The notes below the pieces were generated by a model. The model saw nothing but the letters and a program-made list of their open reading frames with translations. It did no database searches and had not been told where the DNA came from. Positions 25,906 to 36,069 of a stretch of DNA of 64,000 nucleotides are shown one piece after another. The translations under genes were made by a program, and so were the position numbers. Positions within the stretch are counted from its first letter, which is position 1. Each line of letters starts with the position of its first letter. Origin of the DNA: a bacterium (lineage in GTDB: Bacteria > UBP7 > UBA6624); NCBI GenBank assembly GCA_002716355.1, contig PBAU01000003.1, positions 248,001-312,000 on the forward strand, given 5' to 3'.

Positions 25906-28439
25906 TTTATATTTTCTTTAATAAATGTAATCGCTTGATCTATACCTTTTCTGTTTTTACCACCACCTTGAGAAAAGCTATCCCTTCCTCCTCCTCCTCC
26001 ATTTAAAAATGGTGAAACATTTTTTAAAATTTCAGATGCATTCAACCCTTGCTCTATCAATGATTTTGAAACAGAAATACAATAATTAAAACTCTCTTCT
26101 CTTGTGGTTAGAAATGCCAAAACAGGCTTTTTGCTATTTGAAAAAGACTTACCTAAATCAATAAGGATATCCTTGTCCACATTTTTATCAACAATAAAGG
26201 CAACATCTTTTACATCTTGTGAAGATATCATTAATTCATCATGATTTTTCTTAATTTTTAACTCGATTAAATTTTTATTTATTTTTCTCAAATCCTTTAA
26301 TTCTTTTTCAAGCAGCAAAACCTTGTTTTCAAATTTATCTTTATTTATGCTCCATTTGTTTGAAATTCTTTTTACTATGCTGTGAGAATTTGTAGCTAGA
26401 TCTTGAGACAAGGAACCAGTGAAAGCTTCGAACCTCTTAACACCTTGTGCAATAGATGAAAAATTTGAAATGATGAAAGATCCAATTTGACTAGTTTTTT
26501 CAACATGTGTCCCGCCACACAGCTCAATGCTGAAGTTCTCGCCTGATTCATCACCTATAGTCACAACTCTTACTTTTTCAGCGTCATACTTCTCACCAAA
26601 CAAAGCCATAGCACCAACAGAACGTGCTTCCTTTAAAGAAGAAAATGAAATGTTCACATTGCAATTAGAGGTTATCCATCCAGAAACCATCTTTTCAATC
26701 TTGGCAATATCAGAATCTGATACATTTTCATTCAAGGTAACATCAAATCTCAATCTATCATTTTCTACAAGGCTGCCTGCTTGTGTAACCGAGTCTCCAT
26801 AAAGCAATCTCAATGCAGCATGAAGCAAGTGAGTTGCTGTGTGAGCCCTTTCACAGCCATATCTATGACCCTTATCAATTTCTATCTTTAAAAAATCACC
26901 TATTTTAAATTCTCTATCAGCACTGCCTTCATGAATCAACTTACCCCTATCCCAAAAAGTTTTTTTTACATCTAGAACTAATTTGCCAGATTGATCTAAA
27001 AATTTACCTTTGTCTCCAATCTGCCCTCCACCCTCTGGATAAAAACAAGTTTTATCTACAATCATCCTGGTTACACCTTTTTTAAAAGAATAACTTTTAA
27101 CTTCAGACTTCAAAATATGGCCTTTTTCTCTAGAGGTTTGATAATTTTCTCCCTTGTAAACCCAAGCATCATTCTTTTTTGCCCTATCGGACTTAGACCT
27201 TTCTCTTTGACTCTTCATTCCTTCCTCAAAACCTTGGTAATCTATTTCAAAACCCTTCAATGAAGCTATATCTTCACAGATTTCTAATGGGAGGCCATAA
27301 GTATCATACATTTCAAAAAGAACTGAACCTGGAACTTTTCCGCCTTTTAAATCTATCAACCTTAGTTCAAATTCCTTTTCACCCCTGCCAACGGTTTTTC
27401 TAAAAAGCAACTCCTCTCCTTCGATTACACTAGAAATAAAATCTTTTTTTTCTTTAAGACCGTGATAAACATTTTCATAAAAAGATATAGAAGGAAGCAT
27501 GTCTTTAAGAAAAGGTTTGCCTATCCCTAATGTTCTTCCAGCCCTTATGGCTCTTCTTAAAATTCTCCTTAAAACATAACCTTTTCCTATATTGGAAGGC
27601 AGGACTCCATCTGCTACAAGAAATACAGAACTTTTCAAATGGTCTGCAATAATCCTTCTACTTTCTTCATTTTCACTTAAAGCTAGAGAATTTAAAAAAT
27701 CAAAAGAATCTTTAAATATGTCAGTATCAAAAACACTGCTTTTTCCCTGGATTGCAGCCGTAATTCTTTCAAGCCCCATTCCTGTATCTATATTTTGAGA
27801 AGGAAGTTTTTCAATCGTGCCATCTTTCAATTTATTTTCTGACATGAAAACTAAATTCCATATCTCCATAAACCTTTCAGAATTATCAGCTGGAGTTTTT
27901 CCTGGATCAAACTCTTCTCCAAAATCATAAAATATTTCTGAACACGGGCCACAAGGGCCAACTGAACCCATTGACCAAAAATTATCATCATCCAAAAAAA
28001 GTAATCTTTCCTTGGGGAATCCAATTTCTTTTATCCATATATCTGCTGCTTCAAAATCATCCTTATAAACGGTTGCCCATAAATTACAAGGATTCAAATT
28101 TAACTCTCTTAAAAGAAAATCCCAAGAAAACTCAATGGCTTGTTTTTTAAAATAATCGCCAATAGAAAAATTTCCCAGCATTTCAAAAAAAGTACAATGC
28201 CTAGGAGTTTTGCCAACAGAATCTATATCAATTGTTCTTATGCATTTCTGACAACTTGCCAATCTTTTATTTGAAGGTTCTTCTTCACCTAAAAAATAAG
28301 GTTTTAATGGAGCCATGCCAGCTGCGTTGAATAAAAGTGTTGGATCTCCACTTATTGGCAAAGGAGCGCTTTCAACAACAGAATGTCCATGATTTTTGAA
28401 ATATTTCAAAAATCTACTTCTTATTTCATGCGATTTCAT
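25902..28439 (-). CDS. alaS: Alanyl-tRNA synthetase
   Basis: AlaRS charges tRNA-Ala and edits mischarged Ser and Gly. The 845-residue protein has the class II core at the N-terminus (FLKYFKNHGHSVVESAPL, then NAAGMAPLKPYF and GNFSIGDYFK), the editing domain with HTATHLLHAAL and CGGTHVEKT, and a C-terminal DHHA1 domain ending in a Gly-rich NGGGGGRDSFSQGGG segment. It is slightly shorter than E. coli AlaRS (876). It lies between polX (11 nt) and ruvX (overlap) on the minus strand. Confidence 0.97.
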   Translation of the reverse strand: MKSHEIRSRFLKYFKNHGHSVVESAPLPISGDPTLLFNAAGMAPLKPYFLGEEEPSNKRLASCQKCIRTIDIDSVGKTPRHCTFFEMLGNFSIGDYFKKQAIEFSWDFLLRELNLNPCNLWATVYKDDFEAADIWIKEIGFPKERLLFLDDDNFWSMGSVGPCGPCSEIFYDFGEEFDPGKTPADNSERFMEIWNLVFMSENKLKDGTIEKLPSQNIDTGMGLERITAAIQGKSSVFDTDIFKDSFDFLNSLALSENEESRRIIADHLKSSVFLVADGVLPSNIGKGYVLRRILRRAIRAGRTLGIGKPFLKDMLPSISFYENVYHGLKEKKDFISSVIEGEELLFRKTVGRGEKEFELRLIDLKGGKVPGSVLFEMYDTYGLPLEICEDIASLKGFEIDYQGFEEGMKSQRERSKSDRAKKNDAWVYKGENYQTSREKGHILKSEVKSYSFKKGVTRMIVDKTCFYPEGGGQIGDKGKFLDQSGKLVLDVKKTFWDRGKLIHEGSADREFKIGDFLKIEIDKGHRYGCERAHTATHLLHAALRLLYGDSVTQAGSLVENDRLRFDVTLNENVSDSDIAKIEKMVSGWITSNCNVNISFSSLKEARSVGAMALFGEKYDAEKVRVVTIGDESGENFSIELCGGTHVEKTSQIGSFIISNFSSIAQGVKRFEAFTGSLSQDLATNSHSIVKRISNKWSINKDKFENKVLLLEKELKDLRKINKNLIELKIKKNHDELMISSQDVKDVAFIVDKNVDKDILIDLGKSFSNSKKPVLAFLTTREESFNYCISVSKSLIEQGLNASEILKNVSPFLNGGGGGRDSFSQGGGKNRKGIDQAITFIKENIK

Positions 28440-28450
28440 TAATTATTATT

Positions 28451-30007
28451 TTAGATTTGATAATTGAAATTCAATACAGATGAACCATCTAGACCAGCCC
28501 TTCTTGCTTGATTTACAGCCATTTTCATAAAATCTAACTGCTTTATCGAATGAGCATCTGTGTTCAAAGATAACTTTACACCTGCTTTACTTGCATTTTT
28601 AGCAATGCTTGAATCAACATCCAATCTTTCAGGGTTTCCATTAATCTCAAGAGCAACATCTTTTTCTAGAAGCCTTGGAAAGACTTTATCCCAATCAACA
28701 TAATAACCTTCTCTGGTTAATAATTTTCTTCCTGTTGAATGACCTAAAACATTAACATGTGGATTTTCAAGAGCCTTCAATATTCTTTCGGTTTGATCTC
28801 CATTTAAATTCTGATGAATGCTTGCAACAACCCAATCAAGCTTCTCTAAAACAGAATCATCATAGTCAAGAGATCCGTCATTTAAAATATCACATTCAGT
28901 TCCAGCAAAAACTTCCATATCCCAATTTTTATTTTTTATGTAAGACAACTGCTCAAATAAACTTTCTTCTTTCAACCCTCCTGCATAAGAAGCACTTTTG
29001 CTATGGTCGGTAATAGCTATCCTAGAGTAACCTTTTGCATGAGATGCACACACCATATCGTCTATTGAATCAAACCCATCACTCCAATTGGTATGCATAT
29101 GCATATCCAAATTTATATCATCAACATCCAAAAGTCTAGGAACGCCTTTTTTAAATTCAAGAGGGCTCCATATTCTTAACTCAGGCGGAATATAAGGATA
29201 TCCATTAAGCTTGTAGATTTCCTCTTCGGATTCGACTTCATGCAGCTTTAAATTGTCTAAATGTTCTTTTGTGGACGTTGTTTCAAGCCACCTCTTGCCA
29301 AAATCGTTCTTTCTCGAGATTGAAATTTTTACCAATCTGCCATTATGCGAAAACTCAACCTCTTGACCTTGAGCTCTACCTTTAAAAATGGAAGCAAGAT
29401 TACTAATGTTGAAATCAGAATCACAAACATGAATTAATTCAACACAATCTAAAATCTCATCACATCTTCTCAATCCACCAGTTGCTCTAAAATTAATATT
29501 CCTGTATTTATCTTGTATTTGTTCAAAAATATTCTGCCCTTCTGGTAATAAAAATTTGCCTTTATAGTTTTCATAAAATTTAATCCCTCTTCTTATGTTT
29601 TCATTTTGAGATTTGGAAAAAAAAGCCAAATCATTTTTAAAAATATTTTCTTTCAGCCTTTCGTAACTAAATATTTTTTCTTTAAATAATTTTTTCATAG
29701 ACCCAAGACCTATGCCTCGAATTTTTGACAACTCCCAAAAAGCAGTTGGTATTTTGTCATCCAACTCATCAAGCTCTTCAAGTCTTCCTGTTTTTTTTAT
29801 TTCTGATATTTTTTTTGCTATTGAAGGGCCAATTCCTGGAATTTTCTGATAATCATCTATAAGCTGAATTGAATCATTTAAATTAGCTAAAACATTTGAA
29901 GCTTTTCGTATTGCTGAAACTTTGAAAGGATTGCTTCCTGTTAACTCTTTTGCTTCAGCTAATCTAGATAAAATTTTAGATATCTTTACGTTCAAAAAAT
30001 CAGGCAT
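28451..30007 (-). CDS. PolX-type protein with PHP domain and degenerate polymerase site
   Basis: Bacterial PolX proteins join a family X polymerase to a PHP exonuclease and act in DNA gap repair. Residues 1-110 hold two helix-hairpin-helix motifs (IPGIGPSIAKKI, IRGIGLGSMKKL). The palm motif is TGGLRRCDEILDCVEL at 176-191: where the family has DxD, only Asp187 is left, followed by Cys188 and Val189, so polymerase activity is doubtful. The C-terminal PHP domain is intact, with DMHMHTNWSDG (301-311), ITDHS (332-336), ASIHQN and NTDAH for metal binding. It probably works mainly as a nuclease or phosphoesterase. Confidence 0.88.
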   Translation of the reverse strand: MPDFLNVKISKILSRLAEAKELTGSNPFKVSAIRKASNVLANLNDSIQLIDDYQKIPGIGPSIAKKISEIKKTGRLEELDELDDKIPTAFWELSKIRGIGLGSMKKLFKEKIFSYERLKENIFKNDLAFFSKSQNENIRRGIKFYENYKGKFLLPEGQNIFEQIQDKYRNINFRATGGLRRCDEILDCVELIHVCDSDFNISNLASIFKGRAQGQEVEFSHNGRLVKISISRKNDFGKRWLETTSTKEHLDNLKLHEVESEEEIYKLNGYPYIPPELRIWSPLEFKKGVPRLLDVDDINLDMHMHTNWSDGFDSIDDMVCASHAKGYSRIAITDHSKSASYAGGLKEESLFEQLSYIKNKNWDMEVFAGTECDILNDGSLDYDDSVLEKLDWVVASIHQNLNGDQTERILKALENPHVNVLGHSTGRKLLTREGYYVDWDKVFPRLLEKDVALEINGNPERLDVDSSIAKNASKAGVKLSLNTDAHSIKQLDFMKMAVNQARRAGLDGSSVLNFNYQI

Positions 30008-30049
30008 AATGATTTAATTCTAAATTTACCCAAGTGTTTAACAACTAAA

Positions 30050-31696
30050 CTAAAAATCATCATCAGAAAGAATCCTGTAGTTAACACCTAATGAATCAAG
30101 TCTTTTCAAGCCAGCTTGCCATCTCTTCAAAAAGCTATCATAGTTTTTAAATTCTGGCAAAGTCCAAACTACTTCAGCCATTGCTGCAGATCTAGGAAAA
30201 GCCATATACATAAGCTTGTCCCAATCATAAATATATTCAGTCCATAAATTGCCTTGAGCTCCCAAAACTCTATCAAACTTGCTTTTATCCAATTCTTTGG
30301 GGATGGGATCAAATGAATAAACTTTTTTTAATGGAAGGTATCCACCAATTGCTTCAGGTTCATTCTCAGAAACGCCTTGATAGTAATCAAAATACGAATG
30401 AGAAGTTGGAGACATAACAATATCATGACCTTTGTTTGCTGCATCTATTCCGTATTGCCAATTTCTCCAAACCATCATTGCAGCATTTGGAGCCAAGCCT
30501 CCCTCTTGAATTTCATCCCAACCAATCAAACGTCGATTATTCTTATTTAAAAATGATTCTATTTTTGAAATATACCAGCTTTGCAAGCCATGCTCATCAA
30601 TCAATCCTTCTTTTTGAATAAACTCTTGAATTTCAGGGTTGTTTTTCCATGGACCCTTAGGAGCTTCATCTCCTCCAATATGTATAAATTCTGAGGGAAA
30701 AAGTTCCATAACCTCAGAAAGAACATCTTCTAGAAAAAGAAAAGTCTCTTCTTTTATGTTGTAAACCCCATCAGAAACACCCCATCTGGTCAACACTTCA
30801 GTTGGCCCATTAGGATTTCCAAGCTGTGGATAAGATGCAATTGCAGCAGAAGAATGTCCGGGGATTTCTATTTCGGGAACAATATTAATAAACATTTTTT
30901 CTGCGTACTTGACAACCTCTTTAATTTCATCCTGAGTGTAAAAACCACAATACTCAATTCCATCTCCAACATTTCTGTTTCCCCTTTGTGGGGATTCAGC
31001 TCTACAGCTTCCAAAGCTAGTCAACCTTGGCCATTTCTTAATCTGAATTCTCCAACCCTGATCTTCAGTTAAATGCCAATGAAAATTATTAAATTTATAT
31101 AAGGCCAAAAGATCTAAGAATTTTTTAACTTCTTCAACAGTAAAAAAATGTCTACCTACATCAAGATGCATTCCTCTCCATTTAAATCTTGGATAATCTT
31201 CAATAATTAAACCTGGCAAATAACAGCTAGAAAAAGAACAGAACTCTGACTTTTCAGAATCAGAAAAGGGCAAAAGTTGTTTAATGGTTTGAAAAGCATA
31301 AAAAATTCCCTTTACAGAATTAGCTAAAATTTTCACATGTTTTGAACTTACATCAAGTAAATATCCTTCTTCTCCGAGCAATGGATCATCAAGGTCGTCT
31401 GCAATATAAACATACTTTTTACTATTATCAAAATTTAAAAAATTTGCAATCTTATCTTTTTTGAGGTGACTTTGCACAAAATGAAAATTTGCTTCACTGT
31501 CAGCGTTCACCATTGTCAAAAATTGATTCAAAAGCTCATGTGAATTTTCCCTAGATAAAGAATGAAGAAATTGAACATCCTCATCAAAATAAAAAATCTG
31601 GTCAGTCATTGTTATATTGTTCGGTTGAGGAATTATTGAAACTTGCTGTTTGTCCATTTCAAACAAAAAAAGAAAATAAAGAAAAATTGAATACAT
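30050..31696 (-). CDS. Beta-N-acetylhexosaminidase, glycoside hydrolase family 20
   Basis: GH20 enzymes cut terminal GlcNAc or GalNAc from chitin fragments, glycans or peptidoglycan pieces by substrate-assisted catalysis. The 548-residue protein has a hydrophobic N-terminal stretch (MYSIFLYFLFLFEM), a GH20b-like domain, then the barrel with RGMHLDVGRHF, FHWHLTEDQGWR and the catalytic HIGGDEA with Asp343-Glu344. WGWDEI-type IGWDEIQEGG and a late NLWTEYI complete the sugar site. The ATG at 31696 has AGAGGT 7 nt upstream; starting at Met14 would remove the hydrophobic leader. It is divergent from a large exported hydrolase. Confidence 0.9.
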   Translation of the reverse strand: MYSIFLYFLFLFEMDKQQVSIIPQPNNITMTDQIFYFDEDVQFLHSLSRENSHELLNQFLTMVNADSEANFHFVQSHLKKDKIANFLNFDNSKKYVYIADDLDDPLLGEEGYLLDVSSKHVKILANSVKGIFYAFQTIKQLLPFSDSEKSEFCSFSSCYLPGLIIEDYPRFKWRGMHLDVGRHFFTVEEVKKFLDLLALYKFNNFHWHLTEDQGWRIQIKKWPRLTSFGSCRAESPQRGNRNVGDGIEYCGFYTQDEIKEVVKYAEKMFINIVPEIEIPGHSSAAIASYPQLGNPNGPTEVLTRWGVSDGVYNIKEETFLFLEDVLSEVMELFPSEFIHIGGDEAPKGPWKNNPEIQEFIQKEGLIDEHGLQSWYISKIESFLNKNNRRLIGWDEIQEGGLAPNAAMMVWRNWQYGIDAANKGHDIVMSPTSHSYFDYYQGVSENEPEAIGGYLPLKKVYSFDPIPKELDKSKFDRVLGAQGNLWTEYIYDWDKLMYMAFPRSAAMAEVVWTLPEFKNYDSFLKRWQAGLKRLDSLGVNYRILSDDDF

Positions 31697-31739
31697 ATAA
31701 AATACCTCTTGTTGATAAAAAAATCATAATACAAAGTCT

Positions 31740-34418
31740 ATGCTAATAAAAACACTAATAATATTATTTTTCTTACCCTCTCTGTTCCTGAAAGATCCTT
31801 GTGTGAAAATTGGAACCACCGGTGCAAAGTGGAATATGAAAAAAAATTGCTATACTGTTACTCTTTCCAAAGAAAAAATCATCAATGAGCCGAGAGGGAT
31901 AGATGGGATAATATGGGTAGATGAATGGGATGTAATTGGCCCATTTCCAAGCGGATCGAGAGAGCTTGGCATGGATCCTTTTTTATCCTTCGATGATATA
32001 TATAAAGAAGAATTTGACTTTACAAAAACCTACCCCAGCGAACTGGCAGACGGAGGCATGATATCCTGGAGAAAAATTAAATCAAAAAATGATGGTTGGG
32101 TTAATGTCTCGTTCCCAAATACAAGATGGGAACCACTTCAGGATCATCATGGATGGGCTGGAATACTATTTAAAGGATGGGCAATGGGTAATTTTTTTGT
32201 TGAAGAATCGGGAAAATACCTAGCACAATGCCTATCGACATCTAAATTTTTAATTGACAATCGAATTATCAATGGCGACATTTATGCAGATGGGTATGGA
32301 TGGTTTCTTGTTGACCTGAAACAAGGAAAACATTCAATAAAGGTGCCTTTAAGTGGCTTTGAATCAGATTCTTTTAAGTGCCATTTCAAAAAAGCAAATG
32401 ATAATTTTTTTATATTACCCGGAGACACCATTGTTCCTGATTTTCTTGAAGGTGAACTTGTTTCAAGTTATTTATCAGTACCAATCATAAACACCTCTAA
32501 TAATTGGATAAATGAAATAAAAATAGATATAAAAAAACCACTAGAAGCAAAAAGCAACACTTTAAAGGTGAAAATAGCTCCTGGTCAAGTTTATCCAATC
32601 GTAATCACATTAAAAGAGACAGCTAACCATTCAGGATACTGCCCTTTAGAATCAACAATTAAAATTTCAACAAACAATGAAGATCAGCAAGATCACAATT
32701 TCCATATAAGATGTAGAAAAATAGAGCAATCTTTTCGATATACGTTTATAGGTCAAGATGGAAGCGTTCAATACGCATCCGCAAGAGCTCCACTTAAAGA
32801 ATGTGAAGAAGACTATATGAATGATCAAATTCTTAAATTTTCATGCCCTGTAATACTCACCACACACGGAGCTGGCGTAAAAGCAGAAAGCCAAGCAGAG
32901 GCATACTCTTCAAAAGAAAATGCTTGGATTTTAGCGCCTACAGGAAGAAGAAGATTTGGATATGATTGGGAAGGCCCTGGAAGAATTAACGCAATGAAGG
33001 CATTAAACGCATTGCCAACACATATCGAAGCATTAACCAAAAGGAAGCATGACCCTTACAGGGTTATCTTTACAGGTCATTCAATGGGAGGGCATGGCGC
33101 CTGGAGCCTTTCTCTGCGCTATCCTGATAGAGCGATTGCTTCTGCTCCTGCTGCCGGATGGATCAAGTTCCAGCATTATGTTTCTTATTTCCTTAGACCT
33201 GGAGACAGTTATATAGATCCGATATTAAAGGGAATTCTAGAAACATCAATATCGGAACATAATAATGATTTATATGTCTCAAACATGAAAGGCATTCCTG
33301 TGCTTGCAAGAGTTGGCGGAGATGATGAATCCGTTCCTCCATGGCATTTAAGAAGAATGTCCAGGATGCTATTAGAAGAAGAAGTTGATTCAAGTGTTTC
33401 TGAAATACCTGGAAAAGGCCATTGGTGGGGAGGAGTTGTAGATGATGAAGAAATGAATATTTTTTTTAATTCTCATATTCTGTCCAAACCTCAAACAACA
33501 AACAAATTCTCCATTACAGTTTTAAATACTTCATCTTTTGAATCCAAGGGAGGTATAAAACCTTTGCAATTAAATACACCTTACAGGATTGGAAAAGTGC
33601 AAGTTAATATAGAGAAAGAAATACATTATTTAGAAACTACAAACATAAAGAGCTTAAAAATACTACCAAGAGAAAAAAACATCTACACAGAAAGAATAAG
33701 TCAAATTAATATTGATGGAGAAAATTTCTCCATAGAAGGGGAATCTTATTTTTGCAAATCAGAACAATTGAAAACCTGGTATGAATGTACGAAAAAAGAA
33801 ATCGAATCCAAGCATGAAAGGATGCCAGAAAACATGGGTCCTGCAAGACAAATACTTGAAAAAGATTTTGTTATAGTATACGGATCAGCTGGAAGTCAGG
33901 AGCAAACGAAAAACAGAATGGAAAGAGCAGTCTTTATTGCAAATGATTGGTTTTTAAGAGGTAGAGGTTCTGTTGAAATTTACTCAGATAAAGAAATAAT
34001 GAATTTGAATTTACAAAATAAAAATTTAATACTTTTGGGTGGACCAAAAACTAATCTTGTTTCAAATATATTTATACAAAATAACTCTTTTATATCTTAC
34101 GAGCATCAAAAAAATACAATAAAAATAAATGAAGCTGGCATCTTTGGTGATCCAGGAACAGGCTTTCAATTTTTAACATTTTCAGAATATAAAAATAATA
34201 AAACATTAGCATTGATAATAGGTGGAATTGATGAAAAAGGTTTTTCAAACACCTTTGAAATATTTCCATTTTCATCAGGTGTAACAGTTCCTGATTTCAT
34301 GATAATAAATAACAAATTCAAATCAAAAGGATCAGCTGGCATATTGGCTGCTGGCTTTTGGTCAAATGATTGGAGCTTTAATCCAGCAATAGGATATTCC
34401 GTCAATCAAGAAAAATAA
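31740..34418 (+). CDS. Large exported alpha/beta hydrolase, prolyl-oligopeptidase-like
   Basis: The 892-residue protein starts with a signal-like segment (MLIKTLIILFFLPSLFL). Residues 40-330 are beta-rich and may bind substrate. The hydrolase core has the nucleophile elbow GHSMGGHG with Ser448, GGDDESVPP with Asp528 or Asp529, and GKGHWWGG with His561, a complete Ser-Asp-His set in the order expected for S9-like peptidases or esterases. A further domain of about 300 residues follows. The substrate is unknown; the adjacent divergent GH20 gene suggests degradation of extracellular polymers. No ribosome site is seen before the ATG. The 3' end overlaps a minus-strand gene by 13 nt. Confidence 0.75.
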   Translation: MLIKTLIILFFLPSLFLKDPCVKIGTTGAKWNMKKNCYTVTLSKEKIINEPRGIDGIIWVDEWDVIGPFPSGSRELGMDPFLSFDDIYKEEFDFTKTYPSELADGGMISWRKIKSKNDGWVNVSFPNTRWEPLQDHHGWAGILFKGWAMGNFFVEESGKYLAQCLSTSKFLIDNRIINGDIYADGYGWFLVDLKQGKHSIKVPLSGFESDSFKCHFKKANDNFFILPGDTIVPDFLEGELVSSYLSVPIINTSNNWINEIKIDIKKPLEAKSNTLKVKIAPGQVYPIVITLKETANHSGYCPLESTIKISTNNEDQQDHNFHIRCRKIEQSFRYTFIGQDGSVQYASARAPLKECEEDYMNDQILKFSCPVILTTHGAGVKAESQAEAYSSKENAWILAPTGRRRFGYDWEGPGRINAMKALNALPTHIEALTKRKHDPYRVIFTGHSMGGHGAWSLSLRYPDRAIASAPAAGWIKFQHYVSYFLRPGDSYIDPILKGILETSISEHNNDLYVSNMKGIPVLARVGGDDESVPPWHLRRMSRMLLEEEVDSSVSEIPGKGHWWGGVVDDEEMNIFFNSHILSKPQTTNKFSITVLNTSSFESKGGIKPLQLNTPYRIGKVQVNIEKEIHYLETTNIKSLKILPREKNIYTERISQINIDGENFSIEGESYFCKSEQLKTWYECTKKEIESKHERMPENMGPARQILEKDFVIVYGSAGSQEQTKNRMERAVFIANDWFLRGRGSVEIYSDKEIMNLNLQNKNLILLGGPKTNLVSNIFIQNNSFISYEHQKNTIKINEAGIFGDPGTGFQFLTFSEYKNNKTLALIIGGIDEKGFSNTFEIFPFSSGVTVPDFMIINNKFKSKGSAGILAAGFWSNDWSFNPAIGYSVNQEK

Positions 34419-34882
34419 AAATTTAAAATTTCCAAAGTGAATGAAATAGGAACTAATATAACGGTTAAAATGAGCGGAATCAAAACAAAATCACATCTTA
34501 AACAATTTTTTTTACTTGCCTCAACACCTTTAATTTTATTTTCTATTTCATAAGAAATTTTGGTACAAAATTTCAAACTTGCAGCTTCAATCAATATCGC
34601 AATAATAACGACAAGCAATTTGATTTTTATTGCTGAAGAAGTAATTACATAAGAAATAAAAACTGGGTTCTCAAAAAAAAGTATTATTGAGGCCAAAACA
34701 GGAACAACTGTCATTAAAAATATTTCACAACGTCTCATTGGCCCTTCGAGCCTTCTGGCTTTTTCAAAATCATCTTTTTGAATTTTTTTCACATAAGAAA
34801 ACCTATAAAAAACAAAACAAAGCCACAAAAGAGAAAATAGATTTTGAACTTGCCATAAAGCAATATTTGATGAAGACTCCAT
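34406..34882 (-). CDS. Small four-span membrane protein, unknown
   Basis: The 158-residue protein has four hydrophobic segments and a basic loop between the first and second. The size, topology and a motif-like RRLEGPMRRCEIFLMT recall HemJ or CopD-type proteins, but the conserved His expected in HemJ is absent, so I do not assign it. Its ATG overlaps the apgM stop by one base, which argues for cotranscription with the glycolytic gene. Confidence 0.55.
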   Translation of the reverse strand: MESSSNIALWQVQNLFSLLWLCFVFYRFSYVKKIQKDDFEKARRLEGPMRRCEIFLMTVVPVLASIILFFENPVFISYVITSSAIKIKLLVVIIAILIEAASLKFCTKISYEIENKIKGVEASKKNCLRCDFVLIPLILTVILVPISFTLEILNFYFS

Positions 34883-36066
34883 TAGCTTAAATAAGTTTTC
34901 AACCTGGAGGCATTAGCAAGGACCAAAGGCATAATATCCTTTGCGTAAATTGAACCAATAGAACCTTTTTTTGCTTCAATTTCATTAAATCTCAAAAGGC
35001 TATCTCCTTGAACCTTTCCTCCATGTATCAGAATTGGAACTCTGTGCCATGAATGACCTTTATATGAACATGGAGTGCAATGGTCTCCAGTTACAACCAA
35101 AACATCGAAATTAGAATTATCCATAATTTTTCTAATAATTGAATCAGCTTCTTCTACACATAAAGTTTTTCTTTTAAAATCACCATCTTCACCGGCGGCA
35201 TCAGTATCTTTATAATGAAAGAAAACAAAATCATCTTTAGCATTTATGGTTTCTTCAATTCTTTTATCTATATCATTTGGGTATTTTTTTGCATCCATTC
35301 CTAAATATTTTGCAACACCAATATAACAAGGATAGTTTGCTACGGCCTTACAGGTGAGCAAATGCTTTCTCTCCAGTGTCGTAACTGGCCTTAAAACATC
35401 CGCTCCTCTCAACAAAACACAATTTGCTTTTTTTTCATTCTTTATTAAATCATTAGCAAACTCTACCCAAGCAGACATGACTAACCTTGATCTTCTTAAG
35501 CTGCTTTCCACTGAAGGGAAAAAAGGTTCTACATTTGTTTCTCCGGAGTCATTTCCTGGCAAAGGACCGTTCAAGCCCTCTCCTTTAAAAACCACAGAAA
35601 ACCTATGTCCTTTTCCTTGAACAACCTCAACAGAGCAACCTTCTACTTGAATTTTTGAAATTTTATTCAAAATCCCTGAAGCTTCACTTGTTCCTATTCT
35701 TCCAGCCCTTCTATCAATAATTTTTCCATTTTCAGAAAAAGCTAGATTCCCTCTAACAGCTAAATCGCCTGGAGAAAGGTTGAAACCTAAACCAAGGGCC
35801 TCAAAAACTCCACGTCCTACAGGGTTCCTCAAAGGGTCGAAACCAAAAAGAGCCATATGTGCCATTTCAGAACCTGGAGTAATGCCTTCATCAATTGGAA
35901 GATGCATGCCCATAGAGCTTTTTGGTGAAATCGAATCAAGATATGGAGTTTTTGCTTCTGTTAATGGAGTTTTGAAATTCTTATCAGGAATATCTCCAAC
36001 TCCATCAATAACAAAAAATAAAATACGTCCACCGTTTGTTGACAACTGATTCCAATCCAAACTCAT
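34882..36066 (-). CDS. apgM: 2,3-bisphosphoglycerate-independent phosphoglycerate mutase, archaeal type
   Basis: ApgM interconverts 3- and 2-phosphoglycerate in glycolysis and gluconeogenesis and belongs to the alkaline phosphatase superfamily. The 394 residues show VIDGVGD for metal binding near the start, TPGSEMAHMALFGFDP with the phosphorylated Ser, GKGHRF, DTDAAGEDGD and VTGDHCTPC with late metal ligands and GHSWHRVPI. The form is common in archaea and also found in scattered bacteria. ATG 36066 is chosen; a TTG directly before it adds one residue. It follows the ferredoxin stop closely in a likely four-gene operon. Confidence 0.92.
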   Translation of the reverse strand: MSLDWNQLSTNGGRILFFVIDGVGDIPDKNFKTPLTEAKTPYLDSISPKSSMGMHLPIDEGITPGSEMAHMALFGFDPLRNPVGRGVFEALGLGFNLSPGDLAVRGNLAFSENGKIIDRRAGRIGTSEASGILNKISKIQVEGCSVEVVQGKGHRFSVVFKGEGLNGPLPGNDSGETNVEPFFPSVESSLRRSRLVMSAWVEFANDLIKNEKKANCVLLRGADVLRPVTTLERKHLLTCKAVANYPCYIGVAKYLGMDAKKYPNDIDKRIEETINAKDDFVFFHYKDTDAAGEDGDFKRKTLCVEEADSIIRKIMDNSNFDVLVVTGDHCTPCSYKGHSWHRVPILIHGGKVQGDSLLRFNEIEAKKGSIGSIYAKDIMPLVLANASRLKTYLS

Positions 36067-36069
36067 CAA

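Noticed and set aside
34406-34882. HemJ protoporphyrinogen oxidase
   Set aside because: Size and four-span topology are similar, but the conserved His expected in HemJ is not seen.
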